Assembly (NCBI GenBank): GCA_037074765.1
Contig: JBAMDO010000131.1
Location: 1-64,000 of the forward strand
Direction of reading: 5' to 3'
Source of the DNA: Mansonella perstans
Taxonomy: Eukaryota; Nematoda; Chromadorea; Rhabditida; Onchocercidae
Length of the DNA stretch: 64,000 nt
The translations under genes were made by a program, and so were the position numbers. Below the pieces are notes generated by a model. That model searched no databases, was not told the DNA's origin, and was given only the letters and a program-made list of their open reading frames with translations. Positions 63,701 to 64,000 of this stretch are shown here, one piece after another. Position 1 is the first letter of the stretch. Each line of letters opens with the position of its first letter.

Positions 63701-64000
63701 GCCAGAGCAGTTTTTGAAAAACGAACGGGAAAGGAGAATTGTTGTTATGGGAGAACGACGAAGGTAAAACATGAAGGAGATGTAAAGAAAATCAAGAGGT
63801 AGAATAGAGAAAAAACGGAAAGTTTCTAATTTTGCAGTAATTATGCCAATTGCAAATGATTATCTCGTTTATATTGAATATTATTTATTCTGACATATAC
63901 AGACGCAGTAAACTGGGTTAACATTCATGTAGTAGTCAAATTAATCCTGATTAGTTTTCATTTCTAATTTAAAATAAATTGAAAAATTTCTTTTTTAGCA
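57739..64000. other. AT-rich DNA without a supported gene
   Basis: More than 6 kb of homopolymer-rich DNA. Small repeats: a 19-bp perfect duplication (60483-60501 and 60509-60527), a GA-rich tract (61112-61139) and three copies of a 17-bp unit (62796-62860). No exon, RNA gene or mobile element was recognised. Confidence 0.5.
62796..62860. repeat. Three copies of a 17-bp unit
   Basis: ATTAATACCGTAGACAA occurs three times at spacings of about 17 and 24 bp. The second and third copies are followed by TATTATT. Confidence 0.85.

Overview
This window reads as nuclear DNA of a nematode, most likely a parasitic spirurid or filarial one. Both the organism and its placement are inferred, because no species marker was seen. 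The DNA is very AT-rich between genes. Genes are split into many short exons whose introns end in the nematode acceptor TTTCAG or close variants, and several start codons sit just behind such an acceptor, as expected for spliced-leader trans-splicing. Nothing here looks bacterial: no operons, Shine-Dalgarno sites or CRISPR array. I saw no tRNA or rRNA gene.

Layout. (1) 1.5-8.1 kb, minus strand: a three-exon candidate gene for a 197-residue secreted, cysteine-rich, probably GPI-anchored protein. (2) 10.7-15.0 kb, minus: an 11-exon gene for NELF-A (563 residues), a subunit of the RNA polymerase II pausing factor that Caenorhabditis elegans is reported to lack. (3) 18.4-23.3 kb, minus: a germ cell-less (GCL/GMCL1) type BTB-BACK protein. 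(4) 25.5-29.1 kb, minus: a 10-exon WASP/N-WASP gene (571 residues). (5) 33.4-39.2 kb, plus: a 17-exon HRS/HGS gene (ESCRT-0, 826 residues), divergent from WASP. (6) 39-47 kb: sparse DNA with a candidate 71-residue two-exon gene, a possible terminal exon and an alpha-tubulin pseudogene fragment. (7) 47.4-53.7 kb: a BEL/Pao LTR retrotransposon with near-identical LTRs and a 5-bp target duplication, but several frame breaks in pol. It lies between coding-like remnants of a leucine-rich-repeat gene. (8) 55-64 kb: AT-rich DNA with one or two candidate exons.

The exon models were made by hand. For NELF-A, WASP and HRS every intron phase closes and the protein ends match the family ends, so I trust them most. 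The GCL model closes only if a 23-nt micro-exon is used, and its 3' end is uncertain. Functionally, HRS (endosomal sorting of ubiquitinated cargo) and WASP (Arp2/3-driven branched actin) both act in membrane traffic. NELF-A is a transcription-pausing factor and GCL a germline and ubiquitin-ligase adaptor. No co-regulation is visible.
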